From the NCBI GenBank assembly GCA_002633005.1, contig NMRA01000087.1:514701-578700 (forward strand): a stretch of 64,000 nt of DNA, in the 5' to 3' direction. Source of the DNA: Phoronis australis. Taxonomy: Eukaryota > Phoronida > Phoronidae. The translations under genes were made by a program, and so were the position numbers. Below are positions 63,471 through 64,000 of the stretch, one piece after another; the stretch's first letter is position 1; the number at the start of each line of letters is the position of its first letter. Below the pieces are notes generated by a model. It had not been told where the DNA came from. It worked only from the letters and a program-made list of their open reading frames with translations, and searched no databases.

Positions 63471-64000
63471 CTAACTTGTATATAAAAAACTAAGCTTTGT
63501 CAACTACTAAAAGTATAAATTTTCTGAAAGAAAAATAGCAGGAAACTTGAAAATACTTTTTGTATTAATGTACCATAATTATTTTTACGTAAAAACTTTT
63601 TAAGTCAAAATTTTATTTTTAGGAAATGTACATTCATAGCAAAGTAACCCCTTGGTCGATTTTAATGAAACTTTTTTGAATGAAAACTTCACCAACAATG
63701 CTGCTAGGAATTTTCGATTAGTCTTTTCGTTTGGTTTCTATGACAAATCAACTCGCAAAACGTAAGGTATCTTTGTAAAAAACGGAAGCCGTAGTCGGCT
63801 TTGTAATGTTACGAAAAAATAGGCCTTTATATGGAAAGTCCTAACAGCATTTTTGAGACTGGAAAGTTTCAGAGAAATCCACTGAGCCGTTTTCGAGAAC
63901 TCGTGTTCCTAATTTCAAATGAAGCCAGGAAAAAGCTGATTAAACTGGGACGAATGAAAATTTCAAAGTCTTCGGTTCCTTATTTGGTGAAAGCTTGTTT

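Overview
This window is animal genomic DNA, most likely from a cnidarian (coral or sea anemone). Coding sequence is split into many short exons with GT/AG borders. Introns and spacers are AT-rich and full of old transposon debris. The main gene has the polycystin-1 domain set seen in invertebrates. The organism call is an inference from gene architecture and repeat families; nothing in the sequence names the species.

Positions 1-34,289, minus strand: one large polycystin-1-like (PKD1-like) gene occupies over half the window. I could build 26 exons from its start codon at 34,289 to the left edge, which cuts the gene just after the pore and last membrane helix. The readable protein is about 2,790 residues. 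Its order is signal peptide, LamG/pentraxin-like domain, WSC domain, several PKD repeats, REJ region, GAIN domain with GPS self-cleavage motif, TM1, PLAT, a membrane block, the extracellular TOP domain, and the channel core. The predicted role is a membrane receptor-channel with a large, self-cleaved ectodomain.

Positions 12,334-15,610, plus strand: a complete three-exon gene lies inside a 7 kb intron of the polycystin gene, in the opposite orientation. It encodes a secreted protein of 313 residues with a signal peptide, a PAN/Apple-like domain, a Ser/Thr-rich linker and a jacalin-like lectin domain. Both genes therefore encode proteins with likely glycan-binding or extracellular recognition parts.

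Positions 34.3-63 kb: I found no intact host gene here. The region holds a tRNA-derived SINE, a 116-unit TG microsatellite, a DNA transposon with long terminal inverted repeats and an 8-bp target duplication (39.0-40.1 kb), and a decayed BEL/Pao LTR element (40.3-42.8 kb). Next come a Penelope-like fragment (44.5-45.1 kb), a second copy of the DNA transposon carrying a broken PIF1-like helicase (45.1-46.9 kb), and a broken ubiquitin-specific protease (47.5-48.3 kb). After these are a 5'-truncated LINE (plus strand, 49.7-50.5 kb), a long broken L1-like LINE (minus strand, 53.2-59.4 kb) and local tandem repeats (61.4-62.7 kb).

Positions 63,204-63,470, minus strand: the terminal exon of another gene, whose remaining exons lie beyond the right edge.

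All exon borders come from reading splice signals, frame continuity and family patterns by eye. Three places in the polycystin model (exons 8-9, exons 21-22, and the exon missing near 4,110) are uncertain.
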